Assembly: GCA_002695025.1 (NCBI GenBank)
Contig: NZNV01000023.1
Location: forward strand, 62,001-126,000
DNA length: 64,000 nt
Reading direction: 5' to 3'
From: Owenweeksia sp.
GTDB lineage: Bacteria; Bacteroidota; Bacteroidia; Flavobacteriales; Schleiferiaceae
Position numbers and translations under genes: made by a program. The notes below the pieces were generated by a model. It made no database searches, was not told the DNA's origin, and was given only the letters and a program-made list of their open reading frames with translations. Below, in pieces: positions 26,073-35,001 of this stretch (positions are counted from its first letter, which is position 1; the number at the start of each line of letters is the position of its first letter).

Positions 26073-27419
26073 ATGGCACGAAAAGGAAAACTTTTAATCA
26101 TAGACGATGAAGAGAAGCTGCGCAGGCTTCTCTTTCGTATTATTAGCCTGGAGGGATATGATGTGGATGAGGCCGGTACCCTGACCGAAGGCCGCAAAAA
26201 ACTCGAAAAGAACCAATACCACCTCGTACTATGTGATGTAAAGCTTCCCGATGGCAACGGTGTGGATTTTGTACCCGAGTTCAAAAGCAAATATCCCATT
26301 ACCGAAATTGTATTGCTTACCGCTTACGGCACCATCAAAGATGGTGTTCAGGCCATGCGCTCCGGTGCTTTTGATTATCTCACCAAAGGGGACGATAATG
26401 ACAAGATCATCCCGCTGGTGGAGAAGGCTATGGAAAAAGCACGGCAGGCCGAAAAGCTGGAACGCCTCCTGAACCAACAGAACCAAAATCACAGCTTTGA
26501 CAATATCATAGGCGAAAGCCCCGCTATGCAACAAGCCCTGAAGCTGAGCAAAAAAGTGGCTAATACAGATACTTCCGTTTTGCTTATTGGCGAAACAGGA
26601 ACCGGTAAAGAGGTTTTTGCCAATGCCATCCACCAGGCCAGTAACCGTAATAAGGAAAATTTTATTGCCGTAAACTGTTCTGCCTTTAGCCGCGAAATAC
26701 TGGAAAGTGAGATATTTGGCCATAAGGCCGGATCCTTTACCGGGGCCACCAAAGATAAAAAGGGGCTTTTTGAAGAAGCAGACGGTGGGACCATTTTCCT
26801 GGATGAGATCGGGGAAATGGACGCAGACCTCCAGTCCAAATTGCTGAGGGTTCTGGAAAACGGCACCTTCCTGAAGGTAGGCGAATCCAGGGAAACCAAA
26901 GTGGATGTGCGCATTATTGCTGCCACCAACCGCAACCTGGAAGAAGAGTCCAATAAGGGAAATTTTCGACTGGACCTGTACTACCGCTTAAGCACCTTTA
27001 CTATTGCCTTGCCCAGCCTCAATGAAAGACCACAGGATATTGAATTACTGGTCAACAATTTCATTGATTACTTTTCCCTTCGCCTTAAAAGGGAACGCCC
27101 ACAGGTGGATCCTACCTTTATGGAAGCCTTGCGTAACCATGGATGGAAGGGCAATGTGCGGGAGCTGAGGAACGTGATAGAGCGTTCACTGATCGTGAAT
27201 GATGATAACCTCCTTACCCGGGCCGACCTACCCTTTCATGGGGCTGGAGGTTCAGGAGGCTTAAACCCAAGTTCCATGCTGCTGGCCGATATGGAGAAGT
27301 ATCATATCAATCGGGTGTTGCAACATACCGATGGCAATAAAACGGAAGCGGCCAAACTTCTTGGAATAGGTTTAACTACCCTTTATCGTAAAATTGAAGA
27401 GTACGAGCTGGTTGTGTAA
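26073..27419 (+). CDS. Sigma-54-dependent response regulator (NtrC family)
   Basis: The 448-residue protein has three parts: a receiver (residues 1-120; phosphoacceptor D55 in LCDVKLPDG), an AAA+ sigma-54 activation domain (about 142-375) and a Fis-type helix-turn-helix (NKTEAAKLLGIGLTTLYRKI) at the C-terminus. The ATPase domain has Walker A GETGTGKE (173-180) and GGTIFLDEIGEM. The sigma-54-contacting loop reads GSFTGA (220-225) rather than GAFTGA, a known tolerated variant. Cognate kinase follows directly with no gap. It should activate sigma-54 promoters when phosphorylated; its targets are not visible here. Confidence 0.96.
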   Translation: MARKGKLLIIDDEEKLRRLLFRIISLEGYDVDEAGTLTEGRKKLEKNQYHLVLCDVKLPDGNGVDFVPEFKSKYPITEIVLLTAYGTIKDGVQAMRSGAFDYLTKGDDNDKIIPLVEKAMEKARQAEKLERLLNQQNQNHSFDNIIGESPAMQQALKLSKKVANTDTSVLLIGETGTGKEVFANAIHQASNRNKENFIAVNCSAFSREILESEIFGHKAGSFTGATKDKKGLFEEADGGTIFLDEIGEMDADLQSKLLRVLENGTFLKVGESRETKVDVRIIAATNRNLEEESNKGNFRLDLYYRLSTFTIALPSLNERPQDIELLVNNFIDYFSLRLKRERPQVDPTFMEALRNHGWKGNVRELRNVIERSLIVNDDNLLTRADLPFHGAGGSGGLNPSSMLLADMEKYHINRVLQHTDGNKTEAAKLLGIGLTTLYRKIEEYELVV

Positions 27420-29273
27420 ATGAAAGTCAAAACCAAAATAACCCTGGGACTGGTGTTCCTCTTTTCGGTGATCGTTGTTTTGGGCATCATCACCATACAT
27501 TACCTCAACCTGCTTACCAACCAAAATCAGAATCTTCTCCGCGAAAATTACCAGAGCCTGGAGTACACCCATGAGCTCCTCAATTCACTGAATGATATCC
27601 GTAATTCCTTTGAGCCGGATGACAACTCACGGGTGACGTTGAACAAGGTTGATTTCAAACTGCAATCATCCATAGCCCGCTTTGAGGAAAGTCTCGAAAA
27701 ACAAAGGGGTGTTAGCAAAGAAGAGGGAGAGATACAACTGGTAAATGAAGTACAAAACGAGTTTGAAGCCCTCAAGGAATACCTGGAGGTTACACGCACC
27801 AAAGACTATTATTTTGAAAAGCTGCTTCCCGTACTGGAAGACCTTTCCCTGAATATTGACCAGATCTACCGGCTGAACGAGCAAACCATCAATCACCGTA
27901 CGCAAATGGCGGAAGCCACCGCTGACCGCGTGATCTATACCGTAGCCGGTATTATTGTGTTCTGCATTTTGATCGCCTTCTCCTTTATGGTACGTTTCCC
28001 TTCCTACGTAGCCGAGCCGGTGGATAAATTTTCAACCGCTATTGACAAGATGAGCCAGGGAGATTATTCGGCCCGCGTGGACATAGACACCCGTGATGAA
28101 TTTGGAAAACTAGGCCTGGCTTTTAACGATATGGCCTCCCGTATGGATGAGTTTGAACGCCTCAACCTCAGCAAACTCATGACGGAGAAAAAGCGGATGG
28201 AAACCATGATCCAGAAAATATCGGAAGGTATCATTGGCCTTGACGCTGAATTCAATGTACTGTTTATCAATCCTTTTGCAAAGAAACTGCTCGGCATTTC
28301 CCGGCAAAAGATCAAGGGACTGTCCGCCAAGGATCTCAGTTTACAAAACCCCATTTTCCAGAACACCATCCAGGATCTCCTGGAATCCAGCATTACTTCA
28401 GACAGACGCTACACCCGCAACAAGCTCATCAAGGGTAATCTTGACAATAAAACAGCTTATTTCATCCGCAAGGTGATCATCACTTATGCGGATAGTGATG
28501 ATGATCATGAACTAAATGGTTACATCATCATGCTCAAGAACATTACGGAGTACAAGGAAATGGACCAGGCCAAGACCAACTTTATCGCCACAGTGAGCCA
28601 CGAGCTGAAAACTCCTATTTCTGCCATAAAAATGAGCCTTCGCCTGCTTAAGGACCAGCGCCTGGGCAGGCTGGAAGAAGAGCAGGAAGAAATGGTGGAG
28701 TCCATAGAGTGGGAAACCAATCGCCTGCTGAACATTACCCAGGAACTCCTTAACGCCACGGAGATGGAGGGTGGGGAAATAAAACTGAACCTTGAACCTA
28801 CCCGGCCTGAAGACATCGTGGAAGAAGCTATTGACAGTGTAATAACCCTGGCCGAGGACCGCAATGTGATTATTGAAAAGGAAGTGGATTCCAACCTCCC
28901 CAATATACTGGTGGATGAAGACAAAGTAACCTGGGTACTGGTCAACTTCCTTACCAATTCCATTAAATACTCCCCTGTAGGCTCAAGGGTAGACATCAAG
29001 GTTACCTATGACCAGGAGTTTATAGAGTTTTCCGTAAAAGACCAGGGAACCGGCATTCCCGAAGAGCATCAGAAACGGATCTTTGACCGCTATTACCGCA
29101 TTCCGGGCTCCGGGGGAAAAGGTACCGGGCTAGGTTTGTCTATTTCCAAAGAGCTCATCAATAAAATGGGCGGCAAAATAGGATTGGAAAGCAATCCCGG
29201 CAAAGGTGCACGCTTTTACTTCCGTCTTTTTGAAACCTCGGTTAACGAAGTACCCCTTAATAAACGGGCCTGA
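27420..29273 (+). CDS. Sensor histidine kinase with HAMP and PAS domains (NtrY/KinC-like)
   Basis: A 617-residue membrane kinase. Transmembrane helices at about 7-28 and 170-190 flank a helical extracytoplasmic sensor domain of about 140 residues. HAMP (about 192-245), a PAS domain (about 260-375), the HisKA helix with phospho-accepting H394 in VSHELKTP, and an HATPase domain with NFLTNSIKYS and GTGLGLSIS follow. Its ATG begins directly after the stop codon of the NtrC-type regulator, so the two are a cognate pair. The helical sensor suggests detection of a small ligand or membrane state; which is unknown. Confidence 0.95.
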   Translation: MKVKTKITLGLVFLFSVIVVLGIITIHYLNLLTNQNQNLLRENYQSLEYTHELLNSLNDIRNSFEPDDNSRVTLNKVDFKLQSSIARFEESLEKQRGVSKEEGEIQLVNEVQNEFEALKEYLEVTRTKDYYFEKLLPVLEDLSLNIDQIYRLNEQTINHRTQMAEATADRVIYTVAGIIVFCILIAFSFMVRFPSYVAEPVDKFSTAIDKMSQGDYSARVDIDTRDEFGKLGLAFNDMASRMDEFERLNLSKLMTEKKRMETMIQKISEGIIGLDAEFNVLFINPFAKKLLGISRQKIKGLSAKDLSLQNPIFQNTIQDLLESSITSDRRYTRNKLIKGNLDNKTAYFIRKVIITYADSDDDHELNGYIIMLKNITEYKEMDQAKTNFIATVSHELKTPISAIKMSLRLLKDQRLGRLEEEQEEMVESIEWETNRLLNITQELLNATEMEGGEIKLNLEPTRPEDIVEEAIDSVITLAEDRNVIIEKEVDSNLPNILVDEDKVTWVLVNFLTNSIKYSPVGSRVDIKVTYDQEFIEFSVKDQGTGIPEEHQKRIFDRYYRIPGSGGKGTGLGLSISKELINKMGGKIGLESNPGKGARFYFRLFETSVNEVPLNKRA

Positions 29274-29289
29274 GCAAAAGCCTATTTCT

Positions 29290-29297
29290 TAGCTTTG
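29290..29297 (+). promoter_or_regulatory. Putative -7 element of dnaG
   Basis: TAGCTTTG fits TAnnTTTG and ends 10 bp before the dnaG ATG, predicting a very short leader. No clear -33 element was found. Confidence 0.5.
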
Positions 29298-29307
29298 TAC
29301 CTTCCTT

Positions 29308-31230
29308 ATGATTTCACGCGAAACCATCGACAAGATCTTTGAAACTGCCCGTATTGAGGAGGTGATCGGTGATTTTGTGACTCTTAAGAAATCAGGAGGT
29401 AACTTTAAGGGCCTTAGTCCCTTCTCCAATGAAAAGACACCCTCCTTCATGGTGTCGCCTGCCAAGCAGATCTTTAAGGATTTTAGTAGTGGCAAAGGAG
29501 GTAATGTAGTGAGTTTCCTGATGGAACACGAACATTACACCTATCCCGAGGCCTTGCGCTTCCTCGCCAAAAAGTACAATATCGAGATCGAGGAAACCGG
29601 CCAATCTGACGAAGAAAAGGAACTTCGCTCTGAACGGGAAAGCCTCTTCCTGGTCAATGACTTTGCCAACCGCTTTTTCCAGGAAAGCCTGTGGAAGACG
29701 GAGGAAGGCAAGAGTATAGGACTATCCTACTTCCACGAGAGAAGAATGACGGATGAGATCATCCGCACTTTTCAGTTGGGGTACTGCCCGGAATCCGGTA
29801 CTGCCCTTACCGATGCAGCCCTGAAGGAATCTTATCAGTTGGAGTTCTTAGAGAAAACCGGGCTTACCAAAGTAGATGGTCCCCGCAAGCGCGATCGCTT
29901 CTGGGGACGGGTGATCTTCCCCATACTCAGCCATACGGGGCGGGTATTAGGCTTTGGTGGACGGGTATTAAAGAAAGATGCCAAAACGGCCAAATACCTG
30001 AACAGCCCGGAAAGTGAGATCTACCATAAAAGCAAAACGCTTTACGGGCTTTTCCAGGCCAAGGCACACCTCAGCAAAGAGGATGAGTGTCTGCTGGTAG
30101 AAGGTTATACCGATGTGATAAGCCTGTACCAGGCCGGGGTGAAGAATGCGGTGGCTTCTTCGGGAACCTCACTTACCACCGATCAGATCAACCTTATAAA
30201 ACGCTACACCCAGAATATCACTATCCTGTACGATGGCGATAGTGCCGGTATCAAGGCATCACTGCGTGGTATAGATATGATACTGGAAGAAGGGCTGAAT
30301 GTGCAGGTGCTGCTCTTCCCGGACGGGGAAGACCCGGACTCCTATGCGCATAAGGTCTCTTCTGCCGAACTGCGGGATTATATCCATGAGGAAAAGCAGG
30401 ATTTCCTGCGTTTCAAAGCATCACTCCTGCTAAAGGAAGCCGGTGATAATCCCCTGGAAAAATCCCGGGCTGCACGCGAAATTGTACAGAGTATAGCACT
30501 TATCCCGGACGCTCTGCAGAGAGATGCCTATGTAAAGGAATGCGCCCGTGTGCTTGAGGTGGACGAAAAAGTGTTGTTCAGCGAGCTGGCCCAGATCCGT
30601 AAGAGTAAGCAAAAGCAGGAGCGCAAAAGGCCCGCTTCAGAAGAGCCCACCCGCATGGAGGTGGTGCAGGCAGATCAAGCTGACCTGGAAGCTCCTTCCG
30701 GCACTTATAAGCAAGAGGAAGCACTGTGCTGGCTCTTGTTGAATTATGGGCAGAAGATCTGCTCTTTTGAGGTGGAAGGTGAAGAAGTGGAGGAAAGTGT
30801 TGCCGAACACATCATCACCGAGCTGGTGACGGACCACCTGAAATTTGATAATACCGCTTTTCAGAAGATCCTGGAAGAGTATACCCGGATTTTTGATGAG
30901 GAAGAAAGGGTTCTTTCCAGTGAGGATCTGCTACGCAATGAAGACAACGAACTGCTGGGAACCGTGGTGGATCTGGTGAGCGAGAAATACGAATTGCACA
31001 ACTGGCAAAGCCGTAAAATATTCCTCCCGGAAAAAGATGCCTTTATCCCGCAATATACCCGGCAATCTGTACTTAGGTTCAAGGAGAAGAAAATATCCCT
31101 CCTGATCACCGATGTTCAGCAAAAGTTCCATAAAGAGGAAAGTGAGAGTCGCGAGAACCAATTGCAAATGCTGACGCGCCTCACCCAGCTACGCATCAAA
31201 ATAAACAAGGAGCTTGGAAGGGTGGTATAA
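29308..31230 (+). CDS. dnaG: DNA primase DnaG lacking zinc ligands
   Basis: DnaG makes the RNA primers for DNA replication. The 640-residue protein keeps the whole architecture: N-terminal CHC2-like region, catalytic core, TOPRIM domain (LLVEGYTDVISLYQ with its Glu and DGDSAGIKAS with its acidic pair) and a divergent C-terminal helicase-binding region. In the zinc-finger region all four metal ligands of the E. coli enzyme are replaced (S37, S40, D58, S61), while the surrounding residues GLxPFxNEKTPSF are conserved. I recall the same change in other Flavobacteriia. Expressed from its own promoter just after the kinase gene. Confidence 0.95.
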   Translation: MISRETIDKIFETARIEEVIGDFVTLKKSGGNFKGLSPFSNEKTPSFMVSPAKQIFKDFSSGKGGNVVSFLMEHEHYTYPEALRFLAKKYNIEIEETGQSDEEKELRSERESLFLVNDFANRFFQESLWKTEEGKSIGLSYFHERRMTDEIIRTFQLGYCPESGTALTDAALKESYQLEFLEKTGLTKVDGPRKRDRFWGRVIFPILSHTGRVLGFGGRVLKKDAKTAKYLNSPESEIYHKSKTLYGLFQAKAHLSKEDECLLVEGYTDVISLYQAGVKNAVASSGTSLTTDQINLIKRYTQNITILYDGDSAGIKASLRGIDMILEEGLNVQVLLFPDGEDPDSYAHKVSSAELRDYIHEEKQDFLRFKASLLLKEAGDNPLEKSRAAREIVQSIALIPDALQRDAYVKECARVLEVDEKVLFSELAQIRKSKQKQERKRPASEEPTRMEVVQADQADLEAPSGTYKQEEALCWLLLNYGQKICSFEVEGEEVEESVAEHIITELVTDHLKFDNTAFQKILEEYTRIFDEEERVLSSEDLLRNEDNELLGTVVDLVSEKYELHNWQSRKIFLPEKDAFIPQYTRQSVLRFKEKKISLLITDVQQKFHKEESESRENQLQMLTRLTQLRIKINKELGRVV

Positions 31231-31251
31231 ATCCATATTCCAGAGTAATCC

Positions 31252-31259
31252 TAAATTTG
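31252..31259 (+). promoter_or_regulatory. Putative -7 element of the polysaccharide cluster
   Basis: TAAATTTG (TAnnTTTG) lies between dnaG and the flippase gene and ends 16 bp before its TTG start. It may drive the whole plus-strand polysaccharide cluster. Confidence 0.5.
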
Positions 31260-31275
31260 TTCAAACTCAATAGCG

Positions 31276-32538
31276 TTGGTCTCAAGCCCTAATCCCAACA
31301 AGAACATACTCCGCAATTTCCTGTCGGTGGGTTTTATACAAGCCGCAGGGCTGGCACTACCCCTTCTTACCATTCCCTATCTCTTAAAAGTGTTGGGCGC
31401 GGAAGGTTTTGGCACCATTAGCCTGGCCCTGGCTTTTACTACCCTTTTTGTAGTGCTGACGGATTACGGCTATAATTTTATCGGCACCCGGCAAATTGCC
31501 CGCCTGAAAAATGATCCCGAAGCGGTTAACAAAGTATTCAGCACCATGCTGTCCGCCCAGGTTTGGCTAACCATAGGGGGCTTCCTGATCTTTGTGATCA
31601 GTGTATTCCTGGTGCCGGATTTTTACGAACACCACATGGTATTTATGGCCACCTTCGGCATTGTGATAGGTAGCACTTTATTGCCCACCTGGTTTTTCCA
31701 GGGCATGGAAAAGTTTACTACTCTTCACTGGATCATTTTTGCATCCCGTGCCTTGTACACGGCTATGGTTTTTGTGCTGGTACAGGATAAGAACGACCTC
31801 TTATGGGTTCCGGTATTGAATTCATCCACCACCATAGCGGCCGGGGTTTTCGGCTTACTCTTATTACTCTTCCGGTACAATTTACAATTCACTTTCTCCC
31901 CTTTTAAGGAAGTATTGCAATCACTCAAAGAAGGTTTTAACCTCTTTGTTTCGGCCATATCCACTACTTCCATCCAGCAGTTGCCTATTATTGTCCTCGG
32001 TCTTTTTACTACCGAGACTATTGTAGGCTACTATTCCTTTGCGGATAAGATAATCCTGGTATTCAGGCTGGCCACGCAAGTGCTTTCAACGGTGGTATTT
32101 CCTAAGGCCGTACTCATATCCCAGCAATCCTTTATGGAGATCAGGAAATTCCTCTTAAGGATCGAAAAATGGTCGGTACCACTGCTCTTCATCGCATCCT
32201 TATTTCTTTATTTCCTGCCGGAAATATTGCAATTGACAGCCCCTCAATATGTCAATCATGTGGTCCGCAGGCTATTGAAAATAATGGCCCTGTTACCGCC
32301 CGTTTATATGCTCAAGCTCACCACGGAGCAAATGCTCATAGCCTTTGATCTTACGGCTCTTTATCGCAAGATCATGCTCATTTCACTTTTGGTCAATATT
32401 GTTATACTTATACTGCTGACCTGGCAATTCAATTATAGCGGAACGGCCATTGCCGTTGTATTGACCGAGGTGATTATTTTCCTGGCCATGCGCAGGAAGT
32501 GGAAAATTGCGGAACAAACCTCAACTTTGGCAGGATGA
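31276..32538 (+). CDS. Polysaccharide flippase (Wzx/RfbX-like, MATE/MOP superfamily)
   Basis: A 420-residue integral membrane protein with about 12 predicted helices, beginning NILRNFLSVGFIQAAG and containing PYLLKVLGAEGFG, the usual start of Wzx-type O-unit flippases. It should move undecaprenyl-linked oligosaccharide across the inner membrane. The frame is closed upstream by TAA at 31252 and the first usable start is TTG at 31276. Its stop overlaps the next gene's ATG (ATGA at 32535). First gene of the polysaccharide cluster. Confidence 0.93.
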   Translation: MVSSPNPNKNILRNFLSVGFIQAAGLALPLLTIPYLLKVLGAEGFGTISLALAFTTLFVVLTDYGYNFIGTRQIARLKNDPEAVNKVFSTMLSAQVWLTIGGFLIFVISVFLVPDFYEHHMVFMATFGIVIGSTLLPTWFFQGMEKFTTLHWIIFASRALYTAMVFVLVQDKNDLLWVPVLNSSTTIAAGVFGLLLLLFRYNLQFTFSPFKEVLQSLKEGFNLFVSAISTTSIQQLPIIVLGLFTTETIVGYYSFADKIILVFRLATQVLSTVVFPKAVLISQQSFMEIRKFLLRIEKWSVPLLFIASLFLYFLPEILQLTAPQYVNHVVRRLLKIMALLPPVYMLKLTTEQMLIAFDLTALYRKIMLISLLVNIVILILLTWQFNYSGTAIAVVLTEVIIFLAMRRKWKIAEQTSTLAG

Positions 32539-33479
32539 AGTTCAGCGTGATCATACCCCTTTACAATAAAGAAAAGCACATTGCCGAGGCTATTGAATCG
32601 GTATTGAGCCAAACGGTACCGGATTTTGAAATCATCATTGTGGATAATGGATCTTCGGATAACAGCCTGCACATTGCCAAAACCTATGAACGCCCTGGAG
32701 TAAAGGTCGTAACCCAGCTGGAAAGGAAAGGAGTGTCCAGCGCCAGGAATACCGGTATTGAAGCAAGTAGTTACGACCACCTTTGCTTCCTGGATGCCGA
32801 TGATTACTGGTTCGAAGATTTCCTGCAGAACATCAGTGAACTTATTGAGGCTTTTCCCCAGGCAGGCATCTATACCACCGCCATACAATTCAAAAGAAAA
32901 GATACGCTTTACCACCCGGGTTACTATGGGTTGCCACAAGCTCCTGCAAAACTGATTGTTCCGGATTATTTCGAATCTATTCTTCATGGAGAGCAGGTTA
33001 TCACAGCTTCTTCAGTTTGTATTCCCAAACATATATTGAATGAAACGGGACCCTTTGATGAGCAGGTGCGGGATGGCGAGGACCAGGAGCTATGGAACCG
33101 CATAGCCCTGAAATATCCCGTGGCATTTCACCGGTCTGCATCAGCCGTTTACCGGCAGGATGCCGACAATATGATCACCCACCAGGTACCCAAAAGGGAA
33201 CTGGACCATGCTGTGAAACTGCAGAAAATGCTGGACGAAGGGCATATCCCCGATATCAGGAAAGACATCATCCAAAAGATTATTGCCGCCAACCTTATTG
33301 GAGTGGCGAGCATGAATATACTGGCCGGGGACAAGGCTATGGCGCGCCTGCTGCTGAACGACCCCAGGAGCAAAAAGTTGCCGCAAAGAAGATCCTATTG
33401 GGTGCTATTACTGGCTTTACCCAATTTCCTGGTACGCATTCTTTATGCCTTACGGAGAAAATTACTCAATAAACGCTAG
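32535..33479 (+). CDS. Family 2 glycosyltransferase
   Basis: A 314-residue GT-A enzyme: nucleotide-binding start FSVIIPLYNKEKHI, SVLSQ, DNGSSDNS and the metal-binding DADD in FLDADDYW (residues about 93-99). A C-terminal part with a weakly hydrophobic end (NFLVRILYALRRK) may touch the membrane. It should add a sugar to the lipid-linked repeat unit; donor and acceptor cannot be read from sequence. ATG at 32535 overlaps the flippase stop, and the next gene starts 2 bp after its end. Confidence 0.93.
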   Translation: MKFSVIIPLYNKEKHIAEAIESVLSQTVPDFEIIIVDNGSSDNSLHIAKTYERPGVKVVTQLERKGVSSARNTGIEASSYDHLCFLDADDYWFEDFLQNISELIEAFPQAGIYTTAIQFKRKDTLYHPGYYGLPQAPAKLIVPDYFESILHGEQVITASSVCIPKHILNETGPFDEQVRDGEDQELWNRIALKYPVAFHRSASAVYRQDADNMITHQVPKRELDHAVKLQKMLDEGHIPDIRKDIIQKIIAANLIGVASMNILAGDKAMARLLLNDPRSKKLPQRRSYWVLLLALPNFLVRILYALRRKLLNKR

Positions 33480-33481
33480 CC

Positions 33482-34300
33482 ATGGCAGACCTTACCTCCA
33501 ACATACTGGCTGTTATTGTGCTTTACCAAAAAACGGTTGAAAAGAGCCGTTCCTTCCAAAGTATCAAGGCTCTTCATGAAAGAGGAATGGATATCCTTAT
33601 TTATGACAACAGTCCTTCCTCTCAAAATGTAGCAGATAGCCTGTATTACCAACACGAACCTGGGAACGCAGGTGTAAGCGGGGCTTATAACTTTGCCGCA
33701 CGTAAAGCCCGGGAGATGGGCAAAGAATGGCTTTGGTTACTGGATGATGACACGCTTGTTGACGCAGAATTCCTGAACCAGGCATGGGCTTTTATTGAGG
33801 ATAGGGAACCTCTGCAGCTTTTTGTACCGAAGGTATATTCCCATAATCAGTTGCTCAGCCCTTTCCGGCTGGATCGTTCGTTTCCTTTCCGGTTGGAGCA
33901 CATCAATACCGGTACGCACAGCCTGCGCAGATTCCGCCCTATCAACTCCGGGATGCTTATTTCACTGAAAGCCTTTGAGAAAGCTGGAGGCTATAGCACG
34001 GAATTACCTCTTGATTTTAGCGATATTGAATTCACCGACCGCCTGGCTAAGGTGCTTCCCCAGTTCCATGTATCGGCTATCCGCTTTGAACAACAATTCT
34101 CGGGAGATGAAAAACCACCGCTGGGTAAAGCCAAACAGCGTTTTGCCAAATACCTGAAAGCCGCCTCTGTATACAGTAAGAAAGCAGCGTTTCCGCGCAA
34201 CGTTCAAAAACAAGCCCTACGGAGGGCATTACGCTTAAGCCTGCAGTATTTTTCACCGTATTTTATCACTCTATACTACCAAACTTCCTTCCGCCCATGA
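33482..34300 (+). CDS. Family 2 glycosyltransferase, rhamnosyltransferase-like
   Basis: A 272-residue GT2 protein with VIVLYQKT at the N-terminus, the nucleotide-binding YDNSPSS, NAGVSGAYNFA typical of rhamnosyltransferase-like enzymes, and a DDDT metal motif in WLWLLDDDTLVD. The donor sugar is inferred only by family resemblance. It begins 2 bp after the preceding glycosyltransferase and overlaps the next by 4 bp (ATGA at 34297), consistent with one polycistronic mRNA. Confidence 0.92.
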   Translation: MADLTSNILAVIVLYQKTVEKSRSFQSIKALHERGMDILIYDNSPSSQNVADSLYYQHEPGNAGVSGAYNFAARKAREMGKEWLWLLDDDTLVDAEFLNQAWAFIEDREPLQLFVPKVYSHNQLLSPFRLDRSFPFRLEHINTGTHSLRRFRPINSGMLISLKAFEKAGGYSTELPLDFSDIEFTDRLAKVLPQFHVSAIRFEQQFSGDEKPPLGKAKQRFAKYLKAASVYSKKAAFPRNVQKQALRRALRLSLQYFSPYFITLYYQTSFRP

Positions 34301-35001
34301 TCTCAGTTTGTATGGCCACATATAACGGTGCAAACTACGTGGAGCAACAGCTGAGGAGTATCACCTCACAACTTCAGCCGGGCGATGAACTGATTATATC
34401 AGACGATGGCTCTACCGATAAAACCTTGGATATCCTGAACTTCTTTGAAGCAGATAACGTCCGGATCTTCAAAAACAACCTTCGTAACCCGGTCCTGAAC
34501 TTCCAGTTCGCCCTGGAGCAAAGCACCCAACCACTGATCTGCTTTTCGGATCAGGACGACATCTGGCTGGAAAATAAACGACAGCTTATTTATGATCATC
34601 TTCATAAAGCCCGTAAAAAGCTGATCATGATGAACGCAGATATCATTGACGCCAATGATGAGCCTACCGGCCAAACCACCTACGAAAAATGGGAATCCCG
34701 CCCCGGTTTCTGGAACAACCTTACCCGCAATACCTTTATGGGAAGTTCTATGGCTTTTACAGCTGACCTGAAACCTTACATCCTTCCTTTCCCTCCTTCC
34801 GTAGCTATGCACGATTGGTGGATAGGCCTTTTGGCCGGTAAGGTGGGCAAAGTGGTATGGCTTAAGGAAAAGACCTTACAGTACCGTATTCATGGTAATA
34901 ATGCAAGCCTCAGGGGAAGCACGGCTTTCCAGAAGATCCAATGGAGGATCAACATGATGCGGGCCATCAGAAAACGAATAAACGCAACGAAAGCATTGTG
35001 A
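34297..35001 (+). CDS. Family 2 glycosyltransferase
   Basis: A 234-residue GT2 enzyme starting MISVCMATYNGANYVEQQL, with SDDGSTDKT and a DQDD metal-binding motif in CFSDQDDIW. A WWIGLLAG stretch near residue 170 and the basic end are typical of alpha/beta-rhamnosyl or galactofuranosyl-type enzymes, but the substrate is unknown. It overlaps the genes on both sides (ATGA at 34297, GTGA at 34998), so translation is coupled along the cluster. Confidence 0.92.
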   Translation: MISVCMATYNGANYVEQQLRSITSQLQPGDELIISDDGSTDKTLDILNFFEADNVRIFKNNLRNPVLNFQFALEQSTQPLICFSDQDDIWLENKRQLIYDHLHKARKKLIMMNADIIDANDEPTGQTTYEKWESRPGFWNNLTRNTFMGSSMAFTADLKPYILPFPPSVAMHDWWIGLLAGKVGKVVWLKEKTLQYRIHGNNASLRGSTAFQKIQWRINMMRAIRKRINATKAL

